From positions 1 to 64,000 of the forward strand of contig LUUF01000043.1 in the NCBI GenBank assembly GCA_001644045.1: a DNA stretch of 64,000 nt, read 5' to 3'. Each line of letters starts with the position of its first letter. Position 1 is the first letter of the stretch. This DNA comes from Methylomonas methanica. GTDB lineage: Bacteria; Pseudomonadota; Gammaproteobacteria; Methylococcales; Methylomonadaceae. Both the position numbers and the translations under genes were made by a program. Positions 28,219 through 38,200 of this stretch are shown one piece after another. The notes below the pieces were generated by a model. It was not told where the DNA came from. It saw only the letters and a list, made by a program, of their open reading frames with translations, and searched no databases.

Positions 28219-29571
28219 TTACAACCCATACTTCCGCCGCTTCCGCCAAAAAGTCGCCCGACTCATCCCCGCATACTGCGCAGCCTGTTCCAGATTGTCC
28301 GGGCTGTTTTGTAGGGCTTCACGGATCAATTCCGCTTCGTTTTGGCTTTTCGACCGCTGGGCATTGCTGGCGGCTGGGCTAAACGTGATGACAGGCTCGC
28401 GGAATTCCGGTGGCAAATCGTCGATGCTTAGCTCGCTACCGCGACCTACCGCATAGGCGTATTCGACGACATTGTTCAATTCCCGGACATTGCCCGGCCA
28501 GCGGTAATCCAACAACAGGCGCATCGCTTCCGGGGCGATGCTGTCGATGTGGCGATGGCCTTGGGTGTTATGCCGGTCTATTAGATGTTGCAGCAGCAGG
28601 CTGATGTCCTGGCGACGCTCACGTAGCGGCGGCAGAAATATCGGCACGACCCGCAACCGGTACATCAAGTCTTCTCGAAAATGGCCGGCCTTGACCTCTT
28701 CGCGCAGCGATCTATGGGTGGCGGCGATAATCCGCACATCGACGCTGACCGCGCTGTCGCCGCCTACCGGGATGAAATTGCGCTCCTGTATCACGCGTAA
28801 TAGCTTGGCTTGCAGTTCCAATGGCAACTCCGCTATCTCGTCCAAAAATAGCGTGCCGCCGTTGGCGCGTTGAAACAGGCCGGCATGGTTACGCACCGCG
28901 CCGGTGAATGCGCCTTTCACATGGCCGAACAACTCGCTTTCCAATAGGCTGGGGGTTAACGCCGCGCAGTTGATCGCCAGAAACGGTTGATAGTGACGTG
29001 GGCTTTCCAGATGCAGCGCATGCGCGACCATCTCCTTACCGGTGCCGGATTCGCCGCGAATCAACACGGTCGCTTCGGTTTCGGCGACGTTGCGAATGAT
29101 TTTGATGGCCTCCTTCATCGCCGGATCGCGCGACAAAATGCCGTGAAAGCTGTCGCTGTCGTCCGGTTTTTGCTCGGGCGCGGTATTGCTTTGCGGCTGA
29201 AGAAACTCGATCGCGCCGGCGAAGCCGCCGTTGCTGTCGTAGAAGGCGCGCGCGGTTCGATAGCAATGCAAGGTGCGGCCATACGGATGCTGTATCCGCA
29301 CCGCTTGCGATTTGACGATGCCGAGTTCGGCCAGGTTGCAGGGGTCGTTACCGTTGTCGCAATTCAGCGCGGTTTTACACGGCTTGCCGATGGTATCCGT
29401 CGCGCTAAGGCCGAACAACTGTTCGGCGCCTTTGCTCCACAGCAAGATGTCGCTATTGCTGTCCACAATAAATGCCGCGCCGTTTTCGAATAAATCGGTC
29501 AGTACTTCCACGACTTGATCGGCGCCGATTTGGCCCAGCCAGCGTTTGAATAGGGGGGAAGAGGATGCCAT
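28219..29571 (-). CDS. FisR-like sigma-54-dependent activator (sulfane sulfur response)
   Basis: A 450-residue activator. An N-terminal PAS-like sensor (residues of about 20-130) carries three cysteines, C65, C71 and C78; the last pair has the C-x6-C spacing of FisR C64/C71. The AAA+ domain has GESGTGKEM (Walker A), GAFTGA (sigma-54 contact), FLDEIAELP (Walker B) and RWPGNVRELNN. The C-terminal Fis helix-turn-helix is AAQYAGMSRATFWRKRRKYGL. It is divergent from persulfide dioxygenase and a TauE exporter, the FisR arrangement. I start at ATG 29571; a TTG eight codons earlier is possible. NorR-like function is the alternative. Confidence 0.82.
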   Translation of the reverse strand: MASSSPLFKRWLGQIGADQVVEVLTDLFENGAAFIVDSNSDILLWSKGAEQLFGLSATDTIGKPCKTALNCDNGNDPCNLAELGIVKSQAVRIQHPYGRTLHCYRTARAFYDSNGGFAGAIEFLQPQSNTAPEQKPDDSDSFHGILSRDPAMKEAIKIIRNVAETEATVLIRGESGTGKEMVAHALHLESPRHYQPFLAINCAALTPSLLESELFGHVKGAFTGAVRNHAGLFQRANGGTLFLDEIAELPLELQAKLLRVIQERNFIPVGGDSAVSVDVRIIAATHRSLREEVKAGHFREDLMYRLRVVPIFLPPLRERRQDISLLLQHLIDRHNTQGHRHIDSIAPEAMRLLLDYRWPGNVRELNNVVEYAYAVGRGSELSIDDLPPEFREPVITFSPAASNAQRSKSQNEAELIREALQNSPDNLEQAAQYAGMSRATFWRKRRKYGL

Positions 29572-29587
29572 GCGCCGAATCTCGGTT

Positions 29588-29643
29588 TGTTTCAAATATG
29601 TTTCAAGTGTATCAGCATTGTTTCAATGTTTCATATTGAAACA
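29588..29643. promoter_or_regulatory. TGTTTCA site cluster, likely FisR-type upstream activating sequences
   Basis: TGTTTCA occurs at 29588, 29599, 29619 and 29627, and its inverse TGAAACA at 29637. The last two form the perfect palindrome TGTTTCATATTGAAACA (29627-29643). The cluster is 160-215 bases upstream of the sigma-54-like promoter, a normal enhancer distance, and just upstream of the regulator's start, so autoregulation is likely. Confidence 0.65.
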
Positions 29644-29804
29644 GCATGCATGGCAATTGAACTGCTGCCATCCTAAAACTATCCGCTTGTCTGTAATGCA
29701 CGAAAAATAAAACATCAAATTAAAACAGTCTTTTACCTGTTATTTTCACCTATTTCGGAGGCGTGGTTTTGCAAACCGCACTGCGATATAAGTCGCTAAA
29801 AAGC

Positions 29805-29819
29805 TGGCACGAGTATTGA
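29805..29819 (+). promoter_or_regulatory. Sigma-54-like promoter for persulfide dioxygenase
   Basis: TGGCACG-AGTA-TTGA matches the TGGCACG-N4-TTGC consensus with a perfect -24 element and one change in the -12 element (TTGA). It lies 47 bases upstream of the dioxygenase ATG. Confidence 0.6.
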
Positions 29820-29866
29820 TATGCAAACCATATCTTTTTCTTATTTTGCGATAAACGAGGCTGGTC

Positions 29867-30559
29867 ATGATTTTCAGACAACTCTTCGAAACAGAAACCT
29901 CCACCTACAGTTATTTAGTGGGCTGCGAGCGTACCCGTCGGGCCTGCTTGATCGATCCGGTGGCGTCGGAGCTACCGGTTTATATCGATCTGCTGCAAAA
30001 CCTGAATCTGAAGCTGATTTACACCTTCGAAACCCATGTGCATGCCGATCACATCACCGGCGCCGGTTTGCTGCGCGACAAGCTTGGCAGCAAGAGCGTG
30101 GTGCATCGCGATGCCGGCGCGCTTTGCGCGGATTTGCTGGTTACCGACGGCGTGTTGCTGCAAGTCGGCGATCTGGATATTCAGGTGCGGCATACCCCAG
30201 GCCATACCGGCGGTTGCGTCAGTTATGTGATGGCCGACCGGGTGTTTACCGGCGATGCCTTGCTGATCGGCGGCAGCGGCCGTACCGATTTTCAACAAGG
30301 CGATGCCGGCCAGCTTTACGACAGCATCACCGGCAAATTGTTTACCTTGCCGGCCGATACGCTGGTTTATCCGGGACACGATTACCAAGGCAATACCGTG
30401 TCCACCATCAAGCAGGAAATGGCCAAAAATCCGCGCTTGGGCCAAGGCCGTAGCCGTGCCGAGTTCATTGAGATCATGAGCGAATTGAAGCTGGCCTATC
30501 CCAAATTCATCGAGCAGGCCTTGCCTGCCAATCAGTCCTGCGGTTCCGTGGCGGAGTAG
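29867..30559 (+). CDS. Persulfide dioxygenase (ETHE1-like MBL-fold)
   Basis: A 230-residue metallo-beta-lactamase-fold iron enzyme oxidising glutathione persulfide to sulfite. The metal motif is ETHVHADHITGAG (HxHxDH), then HTPGHTGGC, and FTGDALLIGGSGRTDFQ with the ETHE1-type GGxGRTDFQ signature; YPGHDY near residue 168 supplies the last His. GAGG precedes the ATG. It is followed 4 bases later by a TauE/SafE exporter that could remove sulfite. Control by the divergent FisR-like activator is likely. Confidence 0.92.
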   Translation: MIFRQLFETETSTYSYLVGCERTRRACLIDPVASELPVYIDLLQNLNLKLIYTFETHVHADHITGAGLLRDKLGSKSVVHRDAGALCADLLVTDGVLLQVGDLDIQVRHTPGHTGGCVSYVMADRVFTGDALLIGGSGRTDFQQGDAGQLYDSITGKLFTLPADTLVYPGHDYQGNTVSTIKQEMAKNPRLGQGRSRAEFIEIMSELKLAYPKFIEQALPANQSCGSVAE

Positions 30560-30563
30560 ACAA

Positions 30564-31493
30564 ATGATTTTGACGCTGACCCTGGCAATCTGCATCGGTC
30601 TGCTGCTGGGCTTATTGGGTGGCGGCGGCTCGATTTTGACGGTGCCGATGCTGGTATACGTGCTGCATGTGCCGCCCAAGACCGCCATCGTCACTTCGTT
30701 TGTGGTGGTGGGCGTATCCAGTTTGATGGCGTTGCTCCCGCATGCGCGGCGCGGTCATGTATGCTGGAAAAGCGCGCTGGTATTCGGTTTGGCCGGCATG
30801 CTGGGCGCGTTCGGCGGCGGCCGTTTGGCCGGGCATTTTTCCGGCGAATGGCTGATGGTATTGTTCGGGGCAATTACGTTGTTGACCGGTCTGGCGATGA
30901 TTTTTAAAAAAGCGCCGAGTGAACCGAACCTTGAGCAAGCCCTGCCCATGTGTCCGTTACAAACGCCGATATTGCGGTTGCTGTTCGACGGGGTTTTGGT
31001 CGGTGGTTTGACCGGTTTGGTCGGCGTCGGCGGCGGGTTTTTGATCGTGCCTGCTTTGACTTTATTGGTGGGTTTGCCGATGCCGGCGGCTATCGGTACC
31101 TCGTTACTGGTTATCGTGATGAACGCCGGCGCCGGCCTGAGCGGTTACGCCAATCACGCCCAGTTGAATATTCCCTTGATGGCGCTGGTCACCGCCGGTG
31201 CGGTATCCGGTAGTTTTCTGGGCGGCTGGTTATCCAACTTCGTCAGTGCGACGGCGTTGCGGCGCGGGTTTGGTTGGTTTGTGATAGTGGTGGCGATTTA
31301 CGTGTTGTTTAACGCCTTGAGTTGGCAGCTGTTGGCTGCGCTGGATGTGTGGCAAATAGACGACGAGCGTGCTTGGCTGTGGGTGTTGGCCGGTTTGGCG
31401 GCCGCCTTGGCGCTAGGCCTGATCGGCCATCGTATTCATAGGCGCAAGCCGGAGCCTCCATCCTTGGCGCTGTCGGCCCGGCCGCATCTGTAA
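30564..31493 (+). CDS. TauE/SafE family sulfite/sulfonate exporter
   Basis: A 309-residue membrane protein with about eight spans in two homologous halves: LLLGLLGGGGSILTVPMLVYVLHVPPKTAI in the first, and LVGVGGGFLIVPALTLLVGLPMPAAIGTSL in the second, the TauE/SafE hallmark. These proteins export small anions such as sulfite. It is 4 bases after the persulfide dioxygenase, so it probably exports the sulfite that enzyme makes. The hydrophilic C-terminal tail has HRIHRRKPEP. Confidence 0.9.
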   Translation: MILTLTLAICIGLLLGLLGGGGSILTVPMLVYVLHVPPKTAIVTSFVVVGVSSLMALLPHARRGHVCWKSALVFGLAGMLGAFGGGRLAGHFSGEWLMVLFGAITLLTGLAMIFKKAPSEPNLEQALPMCPLQTPILRLLFDGVLVGGLTGLVGVGGGFLIVPALTLLVGLPMPAAIGTSLLVIVMNAGAGLSGYANHAQLNIPLMALVTAGAVSGSFLGGWLSNFVSATALRRGFGWFVIVVAIYVLFNALSWQLLAALDVWQIDDERAWLWVLAGLAAALALGLIGHRIHRRKPEPPSLALSARPHL

Positions 31494-31594
31494 ATTAGAC
31501 CAAGTCAATAATGATAGGCATGACAGCCTGTCCTTTTCGCCACCCGGCGTTAACCGTTTGGCGCATAACTATAAAAATCGTTTGAGGAGGGTAT

Positions 31595-33232
31595 ATGTCT
31601 TATTCAATCAATACATCCCGTCGGCGCTTCTTTGCGCAAAGCAGTGCCGGTTTGATGGCGTGGGCCGCGATGCCGGCTTGGGTGCGGGCCATGGAGAACA
31701 TGGCCGAGATGCCGAAAATGCCGCCGAAAAAAGCCTTGGCCAATTTCCATCCGGATGTGGAAATCGATTTGGTGTGTAAGCCGGCTACGGTAGGGATTCT
31801 GCCCGGTCAGCCAACCCAGGTGCAGCAGTATTTTGCCAAGCTGGTGAAAGGTCCGGCACATTCGCTTACCGAAATTCCCGGCTCGTATTTAGGTCCGGTA
31901 ATGCGCTTTGAAAAAGGCCAGAAAATCCGGATTAATCTGCATAACCAGCTAGACGAGCCGACCATCACCCATTGGCACGGCCTGCATGTGCCGGCCGACG
32001 TGGACGGCCACCCGCTGTATGCGATAGACAAGGGCCAGGTTTTTGTTTACGAGTTTGAAATGCTCAATCGCGCCAGCATGAATATTTACCACCCGCATCC
32101 GCACAACACCACCGCCAAACAGGTTTATCACGGTTTGGCCGGCGCGATTCTGGTTAACGACGACGAAGAGCGCCGCCTGGATTTGCCGGGCGGCGAATAC
32201 GAAGTGCCGATAGTGATTCAAGATCGCAAGTTCGACGCCAACAACCAACTGCAATACGCGCATGGCATGCACGACAGAATGATGGGTTTTTACGGCGACC
32301 GGATTCTGGTCAACGGCCGGCCCAATTTTCAGCTCGACGTGGCCAGTCGAGCTTATCGATTCCGCGTCCTCAACGGCTCAACGGCGCGCATTTACAAACT
32401 GGCCTGGGACGACAAATCGCCCATTACCGTCATCGGCACCGATGGCGGCTTGCTGGAAGCCCCCGTCAACAAATCTTATGTGATGCTGGCTCCCGGCGAA
32501 CGTTTGGATTTGTGGGTGGACTTCAGTGGGCGTAAAGTCGGCTCTCAGCTTGTGTTGCGTAGCCGTCCTTTTTCCGGCGTGTTGCCGGGAATGGCTGGAG
32601 GGATGATGGGCGGCGGCATGGGTATGCACACCAGCGCCTTGCCGGTGGGTAGCGATTATCCGATTTTTACCGTTAAGGTGGCTAGGCAGGTTAGCGATAG
32701 TCCGAAGCTGCCCGATAACTTGGCGAAAATTCAGCACCACGGCTTACGCGACACGGTCAATCCGGATAAACCGGTACCAATCGCTATTTCGGAAGGGCCG
32801 ATGAAGATGGTGTTAAACGGCAGGCCCTATGCGTATAACGACATTCTGCCCAGCGAGCGGATTCGTCTCAACACCGTGCAGTTGATGGAGATTTTCCATA
32901 CTCACGGTGGCGGTGGTCATGGCGGCCAAGTCGATTCCGGTGCTCCCAAAATGGGCGGCATGGGCATGATGGCCATGGCGCATCCGATTCATTTGCACGG
33001 CCAATATTTTCAAATCCTTAGCCGCAGCATAGCCGGCAATGAGGGCGGCGATTACGCTACCGTGAAAGACGGTTTTATCGAAGGCGGCTGGAAAGACACG
33101 GTGCTGGTGATGCCCGGCGAACGGGTAAAAATCATCAAGCCGTTTCAGGACTTTAAAGGTTTGTTTATGTACCACTGCCATAATCTGGAGCACGAGGATA
33201 TGGGCATGATGCGCGATTTCTTGGTGGAATGA
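31595..33232 (+). CDS. Periplasmic multicopper oxidase (CueO-like)
   Basis: A 545-residue Tat-exported oxidase (SRRRFFAQ at the N-terminus). All copper motifs are present: HWHGLH (126-131), HPHPH (166-170), HPIHLH (463-468) and HCHNLEHEDMGM (527-538), with H533 and M538 as type-1 copper ligands. Met/His/Gly-rich inserts (GMAGGMMGGGMGMH near residue 335 and HTHGGGGHGG near 433) resemble copper-binding loops of CueO, which oxidises Cu(I). GAGGAGGG precedes the ATG. The following gene encodes a heavy-metal-domain exporter, supporting copper tolerance. Confidence 0.92.
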   Translation: MSYSINTSRRRFFAQSSAGLMAWAAMPAWVRAMENMAEMPKMPPKKALANFHPDVEIDLVCKPATVGILPGQPTQVQQYFAKLVKGPAHSLTEIPGSYLGPVMRFEKGQKIRINLHNQLDEPTITHWHGLHVPADVDGHPLYAIDKGQVFVYEFEMLNRASMNIYHPHPHNTTAKQVYHGLAGAILVNDDEERRLDLPGGEYEVPIVIQDRKFDANNQLQYAHGMHDRMMGFYGDRILVNGRPNFQLDVASRAYRFRVLNGSTARIYKLAWDDKSPITVIGTDGGLLEAPVNKSYVMLAPGERLDLWVDFSGRKVGSQLVLRSRPFSGVLPGMAGGMMGGGMGMHTSALPVGSDYPIFTVKVARQVSDSPKLPDNLAKIQHHGLRDTVNPDKPVPIAISEGPMKMVLNGRPYAYNDILPSERIRLNTVQLMEIFHTHGGGGHGGQVDSGAPKMGGMGMMAMAHPIHLHGQYFQILSRSIAGNEGGDYATVKDGFIEGGWKDTVLVMPGERVKIIKPFQDFKGLFMYHCHNLEHEDMGMMRDFLVE

Positions 33233-33269
33233 TCCGGCAGCAAGTCCCGCTGTCAGATGGGGTGAACAG

Positions 33270-34304
33270 ATGACGATTATCAACAGGCACTTAACGGTCG
33301 AGGGCATGCATTGCCCCGCTTGCGAAGACACCATCAGCCACGCACTGGCTGAATTGTCGGGTGTGATAAAGGCGGATGCCAGTTATGCGCGGGCGATAGT
33401 TGAATTGCAGTTCGACGACAAACTGATCGACGAAGCCGAGCTGCTCCAGACCATTCGCGCCAAGGGTTACGAAGTGGTCTTGAAGGAGAGCCCAACTAAC
33501 GGCAAGCTGAAAAGCCTGTTGGTTTTTGTGCTGTTATTGCTAACGGTCGGCGGGGTGGCTTTTTGGGGCAAGAGCTTGATGCCGGGCGTGATGCAGCAAA
33601 TTACACCGCATATGGATCATGCCGTGTTGCTGGGCATCGGCTTTTTGACCGGGTTTCACTGCATCGGCATGTGCGGCGGTTTTGTGGTGGGTTATACCGA
33701 TCCCAGCAAAGCCAAATCCCGCCAATTGCTGGCGCATCTAAGTTACGCATTTGGCAAGACCTTGTCTTATAGCGCGCTGGGCGCCGGCTTTGGTTTATTG
33801 GGCGCCAGCATGGCCATTACCCCGCAGATGCGCGGCGGACCGGCTTTAGCCGCCAGCGTATTTCTCTTGCTGTACGGCTTGAAGATGCTCAATTTTTTTG
33901 CGTTCTTGCGCCGCTTTACTTTGCGCTTGCCTAAAGCCGTCAATCGCCAGCTTGCAGAGGAAATGCGCAAACCGAGGAGCGCTTTGCGTACCGGTTTGTT
34001 GACCGGTTTTTTGCTGGGCTGCGGGCCGCTGCAGGCCATGTATGTGATGGCCGCCGGCAGCGGCGACCCGGTGCAGGGCGCGCTGATCCTGTTCTGGTTT
34101 GGCCTGGGTACTTTGGCGCCGTTGTTGGGCTTTGGATTTTTCGCCAGTTTGTTGTCGCCGGTATTTATGCGGCAACTGGTAAAAGTCTCGGCGATATTGG
34201 TGATCGCGATGGGTGTGATGATGGCACAACGCGGCTTGAAAATCGTCCAGGCCGGCGAAATGCCGTCGGCTAAACCCGTGCGCATGCAGCAGTCACCCGG
34301 ATAA
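33270..34304 (+). CDS. HMA-domain fused sulfite-exporter/DsbD_2-type membrane protein
   Basis: A 344-residue fusion. Residues 1-70 form a heavy-metal-associated domain with GMHCPACE (CxxC copper site). About six membrane spans follow, with GFLTGFHCIGMCGGFVVGYTDP, SYAFGKTLSYSALGAGFGLLG and GFLLGCGPLQAMYVMAAGSG, the conserved parts of the UreH/DsbD_2-like family linked to copper delivery in cytochrome oxidase maturation. Conserved Cys residues in the membrane part (FHCIGMC, GCGP) may pass metal or electrons. It lies 37 bases after the multicopper oxidase. Confidence 0.85.
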   Translation: MTIINRHLTVEGMHCPACEDTISHALAELSGVIKADASYARAIVELQFDDKLIDEAELLQTIRAKGYEVVLKESPTNGKLKSLLVFVLLLLTVGGVAFWGKSLMPGVMQQITPHMDHAVLLGIGFLTGFHCIGMCGGFVVGYTDPSKAKSRQLLAHLSYAFGKTLSYSALGAGFGLLGASMAITPQMRGGPALAASVFLLLYGLKMLNFFAFLRRFTLRLPKAVNRQLAEEMRKPRSALRTGLLTGFLLGCGPLQAMYVMAAGSGDPVQGALILFWFGLGTLAPLLGFGFFASLLSPVFMRQLVKVSAILVIAMGVMMAQRGLKIVQAGEMPSAKPVRMQQSPG

Positions 34305-34380
34305 GGCGCAACATCGTTTTCATGCCGCCGTCGCGATGTGGTCGGTGTCGTTCAGTATCAATGCCGGTTCAGGAGTAATC

Positions 34381-34503
34381 ATGCTCCAACTTAAACAAAT
34401 TGCGATCTTTTACACCGTACTGCTGATCATCGAAACGTAGCTGATGTTGAAGTACGCCCGCTTGGGGGGCCAGCAGCTTGCGTCCCGGGTGTTATTATTT
34501 TGA
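34381..34503 (+). pseudogene. Tiny ORF with strong ribosome-binding site and in-frame TAG
   Basis: AGGAG (34371-34375) lies 5 bases before ATG 34381. The frame reads MLQLKQIAIFYTVLLIIET, then TAG (34438-34440), then continues open for 20 codons (LMLKYARLGGQQLASRVLLF) to TGA at 34501. Either it is a 19-residue peptide or a 40-codon gene broken by a nonsense change. It sits between the copper exporter and the His-rich secreted protein. Coding potential is uncertain at this size. Confidence 0.35.
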
Positions 34504-34540
34504 ACAAGCCGCGATGGCTCATTAACATGGGGAAAAGACT

Positions 34541-35050
34541 ATGAATAAAACGTTCTTATCAACAGTACTGATGTTGTCCGTTACCACGGTCCAGGCTATT
34601 CCGCCGGTCGATCCGGCCCGGCTCGACGAAGTGCAGGAGCGCGGCAGTCACGTGATGCCGTTTGCTCTGGAAAAAACCCTGCATATCTTCAATAAGACCG
34701 AAACCGGCGGCATTCAGCAAGTGATTGCCAAGGATGCGGCCGATAGCGAGCAAATCGGCTTGGTGCGCAGCCATCTGTCGCAGCTGGCTACACATTTTGC
34801 CGACGGCGATTTTTCCGGACCGCGCCGTATCCATGGCGACGATATGCCTGGCGTTAAGGCATTGGCGTCGGCGGCCGGAAAAGTGCGTTTCGTTTACCGG
34901 GAGCTACCGAACGGCGCGGAAATCGAATATCGGACCGAAGACAAACCGCTGATCGAGGCCATACACAACTATTTCGACGCCCAGCTTAGCGACCACGCCC
35001 GGCACGCGGTGCCCGGCGGGCATGGCATGCATCATGGCCATCAGCCTTAG
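34541..35050 (+). CDS. Secreted His-rich protein of unknown function
   Basis: A 169-residue protein with a signal peptide (cleavage near VQAIP). The core has GGIQQVIAKDAADSEQIGLVRSHL, DFSGPRRIHGDDMPG and IEAIHNYFDAQLSDHARHA; the tail GGHGMHHGHQP looks metal-binding. Homologues I remember are often mislabelled aspartate carbamoyltransferase in databases, though no such domain is visible. GGGGAAAAG precedes the ATG. The context after a copper oxidase and HMA exporter suggests a periplasmic copper role, which is inference. Confidence 0.72.
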   Translation: MNKTFLSTVLMLSVTTVQAIPPVDPARLDEVQERGSHVMPFALEKTLHIFNKTETGGIQQVIAKDAADSEQIGLVRSHLSQLATHFADGDFSGPRRIHGDDMPGVKALASAAGKVRFVYRELPNGAEIEYRTEDKPLIEAIHNYFDAQLSDHARHAVPGGHGMHHGHQP

Positions 35051-35267
35051 TTTTTATCCTCGGCCGACCCGCATTCCAGCGATAATCGACAAGCACGGCA
35101 TCGATGAGTCTTGCGACAGTTTGCGTAAATGACCCTTGCGGCATACCGACATCCTCGATTTAAGCCCCGTAACCCAGGGCATGTGAAATAGTGCCATGCG
35201 ATTTGCCTTTCCTTGACGCGATTTTGTTGTTAAAAAGCCCTTAGGCAAGAAACGTTAAGGGGGCGAC

Positions 35268-38200
35268 ATGTCCGGACTGAAGGCAAAAAAAGCTGGCGCT
35301 AAGACCGTAGCTACAACCTCAGCTGCCGGCCATTGGCAGAGCCGCCCAGCACTTTGGTTGGGTCTGGCGTTGATGCTGGCCCTACTGTCCACTGTTGGTG
35401 CCTTTCGCCAGGCGCCGCATCCCAATGCTTATCGCTCCACGCCCGTTTTGCCAAGTTGGGATTACTGGCGCTATCCCGTCGAACGCAACGCCTTTCGACG
35501 GCTGCCGGCGATTGCCGGTAACCTCAACGATCTTGCCGTCTCCGATGACGGCCAACATATTTGGGCGGTGGGCAGCGGTGGTTTGATTGTCTACAGCCAG
35601 GATGGCGGCGTGAGTTGGCGGCAAGGCCAAATCGGCCCACCAGCCGCCGAAGCACTGCCGCGGGCCAGTAGTTTCTGGATCAACGAGGCCCAAGCCGGGA
35701 TGCCGCCGGAGCTTCAACAAAAGTACTTGCCAGCAGCCGATGCCGGAAACTCGATACCGAATGTTCCGAACGGTGAATCCAACTATGCCAATGCGCCGGC
35801 GCGTCAGGAACTGCCGGTAGATCCTAAGACACAATCGACGCAAAATGTTGAGCAATCCAAAGATTTGCCTGCTATCCAAAGCAACGCGCTACCGAAACAG
35901 ACTTTTGCCAATACGGTATCCGAATCCGTTCCCGACAAAAACGCGCCGACAACTGTCAAACAGCCCGTAGTGGCGAAACAGCAAGTTGTCGAGATCGATC
36001 CCAAATCGACCGATTTAAGGGCCGTTGCTTTTACCGATACCCTCCGTGGCTGGGCCGCCGGTAACGACGGTGTCATCCTGAGCACGACGGATGGCGGTGG
36101 AAGTTGGCAAATTCAACGTAGCGGCACTAAGGGGGCGCTTAACAGCATATATTTCACCGATAGCCTCCACGGCTGGGTAGTCGGTTCGGGCGGAATCATC
36201 CTGGCAACCGGCGATGGCGGCAAAAGCTGGCAAAGCCAAACTAGCGGCACCACGCAGTGGCTGTGTTGCGTGAAATTTACCGATAATTTGCACGGCTGGG
36301 CCACAGGCGCCAACGGCCTTATCGTCGCTACCACGGATGGCGGCCAAACCTGGCAGCCGCAGGCCGGCAATCTCAAACACACTCTTAACGGTGTGACGTT
36401 TATCGATGGTTTGCGCGGCTGGACGGTGGGCGAAGCGGGGGCTATTGTGGCGACCGGCGATGGCGGGAATACCTGGCAAGCTCAGAGCAGCGGCAGTACG
36501 GAACATCTGAACAGCGTCCAGTTTCTGCAAGACAACCTACACGGTTGGGCAACGGGCGATAACGGCGTTATGGTCGCGACGATGGACGGCGGTCGTAGCT
36601 GGCAAACGCAAAACAGCGGTACGTCGTCCCATTTGCTTAGCGTAGATTTTCTAGACGAAGGCTTGCGGGGTTGGGCGGTGGGCGATGACGGGACCATACT
36701 CGCTACCAGCGACGGCGGAAGCACTTGGCAAGTTGCCAGCCAGAAATCGCTGACCAGAGTGCAATTTCTGGGAAATCGGCAGCAAGGCTGGGCGGTAGGC
36801 GCCGACGGTTTGATATTGGCAACCGACAACGGCGGCCAAAACTGGCAGGTCCAGCCTAGCCGTAGCACTGAACATCTGTTTGGCTTGCAATTTCTCGTCG
36901 ACGGTAGTCGTGGTTGGGTGGCCGGGCACGGCGGCAGCGTATTGAATACCCTCGATGGCGGCCGGAGTTGGCAAGTCCAAGCCAGCGGTGTAGACGGCCG
37001 GCTCTATCGAGTGCAGTTTCTCGAAGACGGTCTACGCGGTTGGGCGGTGGGCGATTCGACCCTGATCACTAGCCGTACCGGTGGACAAAATTGGCAGCAA
37101 AAAACCGGGTTGAGGCCGGAAACGTTAGGGCTGGCCTTGCATTTTCAAGCGGACGGTCAGCGCGGCTGGATCGCGGGAGACATGGATAGAGTCTATTTCA
37201 CCGCCGATAGCGGCGGGACTTGGCAATCTCAGGTCATCGGCTCCGGTAAAGTGATTGCCGACATTCATTTCCAAGCCGACGGGCAACGCGGCTGGGCCGT
37301 TGGTCGATACGGTACGATTTTAGCAACGCTAGACGGCGGAAAAAATTGGCGGGCGCAAGCGAGTTTCACCAAGCAGGATCTATGGGGATTGGCTGTTGCC
37401 GGCGACGGTAGCCGAGGCTGGGCCATCGGCGATGCCGGTACCGTACTCGCCACCCGGAACGGCGGCGAAAATTGGCAATTACAAGCCAGCAACACCTCGG
37501 CATTCTTGACGGATATTCATGGCGATCACGAAGGCCGTTCCGCCTGGATCGTCGGCGCGGCCGGCACCATACTCGCCACCAGCGACGGCGGCGAGCATTG
37601 GCAAGATCCTGTATTGCCGTATCAACGCTACCCGGCGCCCTGGTATTACCTGAGCTGGCTGCCGGTATTGTTGCTGTTTGGCCGGGGTTTGCGCTTGCAG
37701 TTGGCCGAATTGCGCGAACCGGAAGCCCATGATCCCACTTTAGGCATCAATCCCACCGCCGCGTCCGATAAGCCCACCGGTCCTGGCAGCAGGGATTATT
37801 TGGGTAGTTTGAAGCTAGCACAGGATTTATCCGCATTTCTGCGCAACGAAAACACCCAGCCGCCGTTAACCTTGGCGATTACCGGCGACTGGGGCAGCGG
37901 AAAAAGTTCGGTGATGAATTATTTGCAAGCAGAGTTACGCCGTGAGGGTTTGCGGCCGGTCTGGTACAACGCCTGGCATCATCAGGAGGAACAACAGGTA
38001 TTGGGTTCCATCCTGGAATGCGTGCGCCGGCAGGCTACGCCGCCGCTATGGCCGTGGCTGTTGCCGGGGCTGTGGTTTAGGTTGCGCTTGCTGACGCATC
38101 GGCGGTTTTGGTTGCAGCTGCTGGCGGCGCTGCTGCTGACCGGTTTCTGCTGGTTGGCGACATTTTCGTATTTTCATGAAGAGTCGGAAGAAAGCCAAGT

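Noticed and set aside
28219-29571. Reading the sigma-54 activator as NorR (nitric oxide sensor).
   Set aside because: The N-terminal Cys pair, PAS-like sensor and persulfide dioxygenase/TauE neighbours fit a FisR-type role better; no nitric oxide reductase or flavorubredoxin gene is adjacent.
35054-35248. A 64-codon reverse-strand frame between the His-rich secreted protein and the Ycf48-KAP gene.
   Set aside because: No motif, no ribosome-binding site and unremarkable composition; treated as non-coding.
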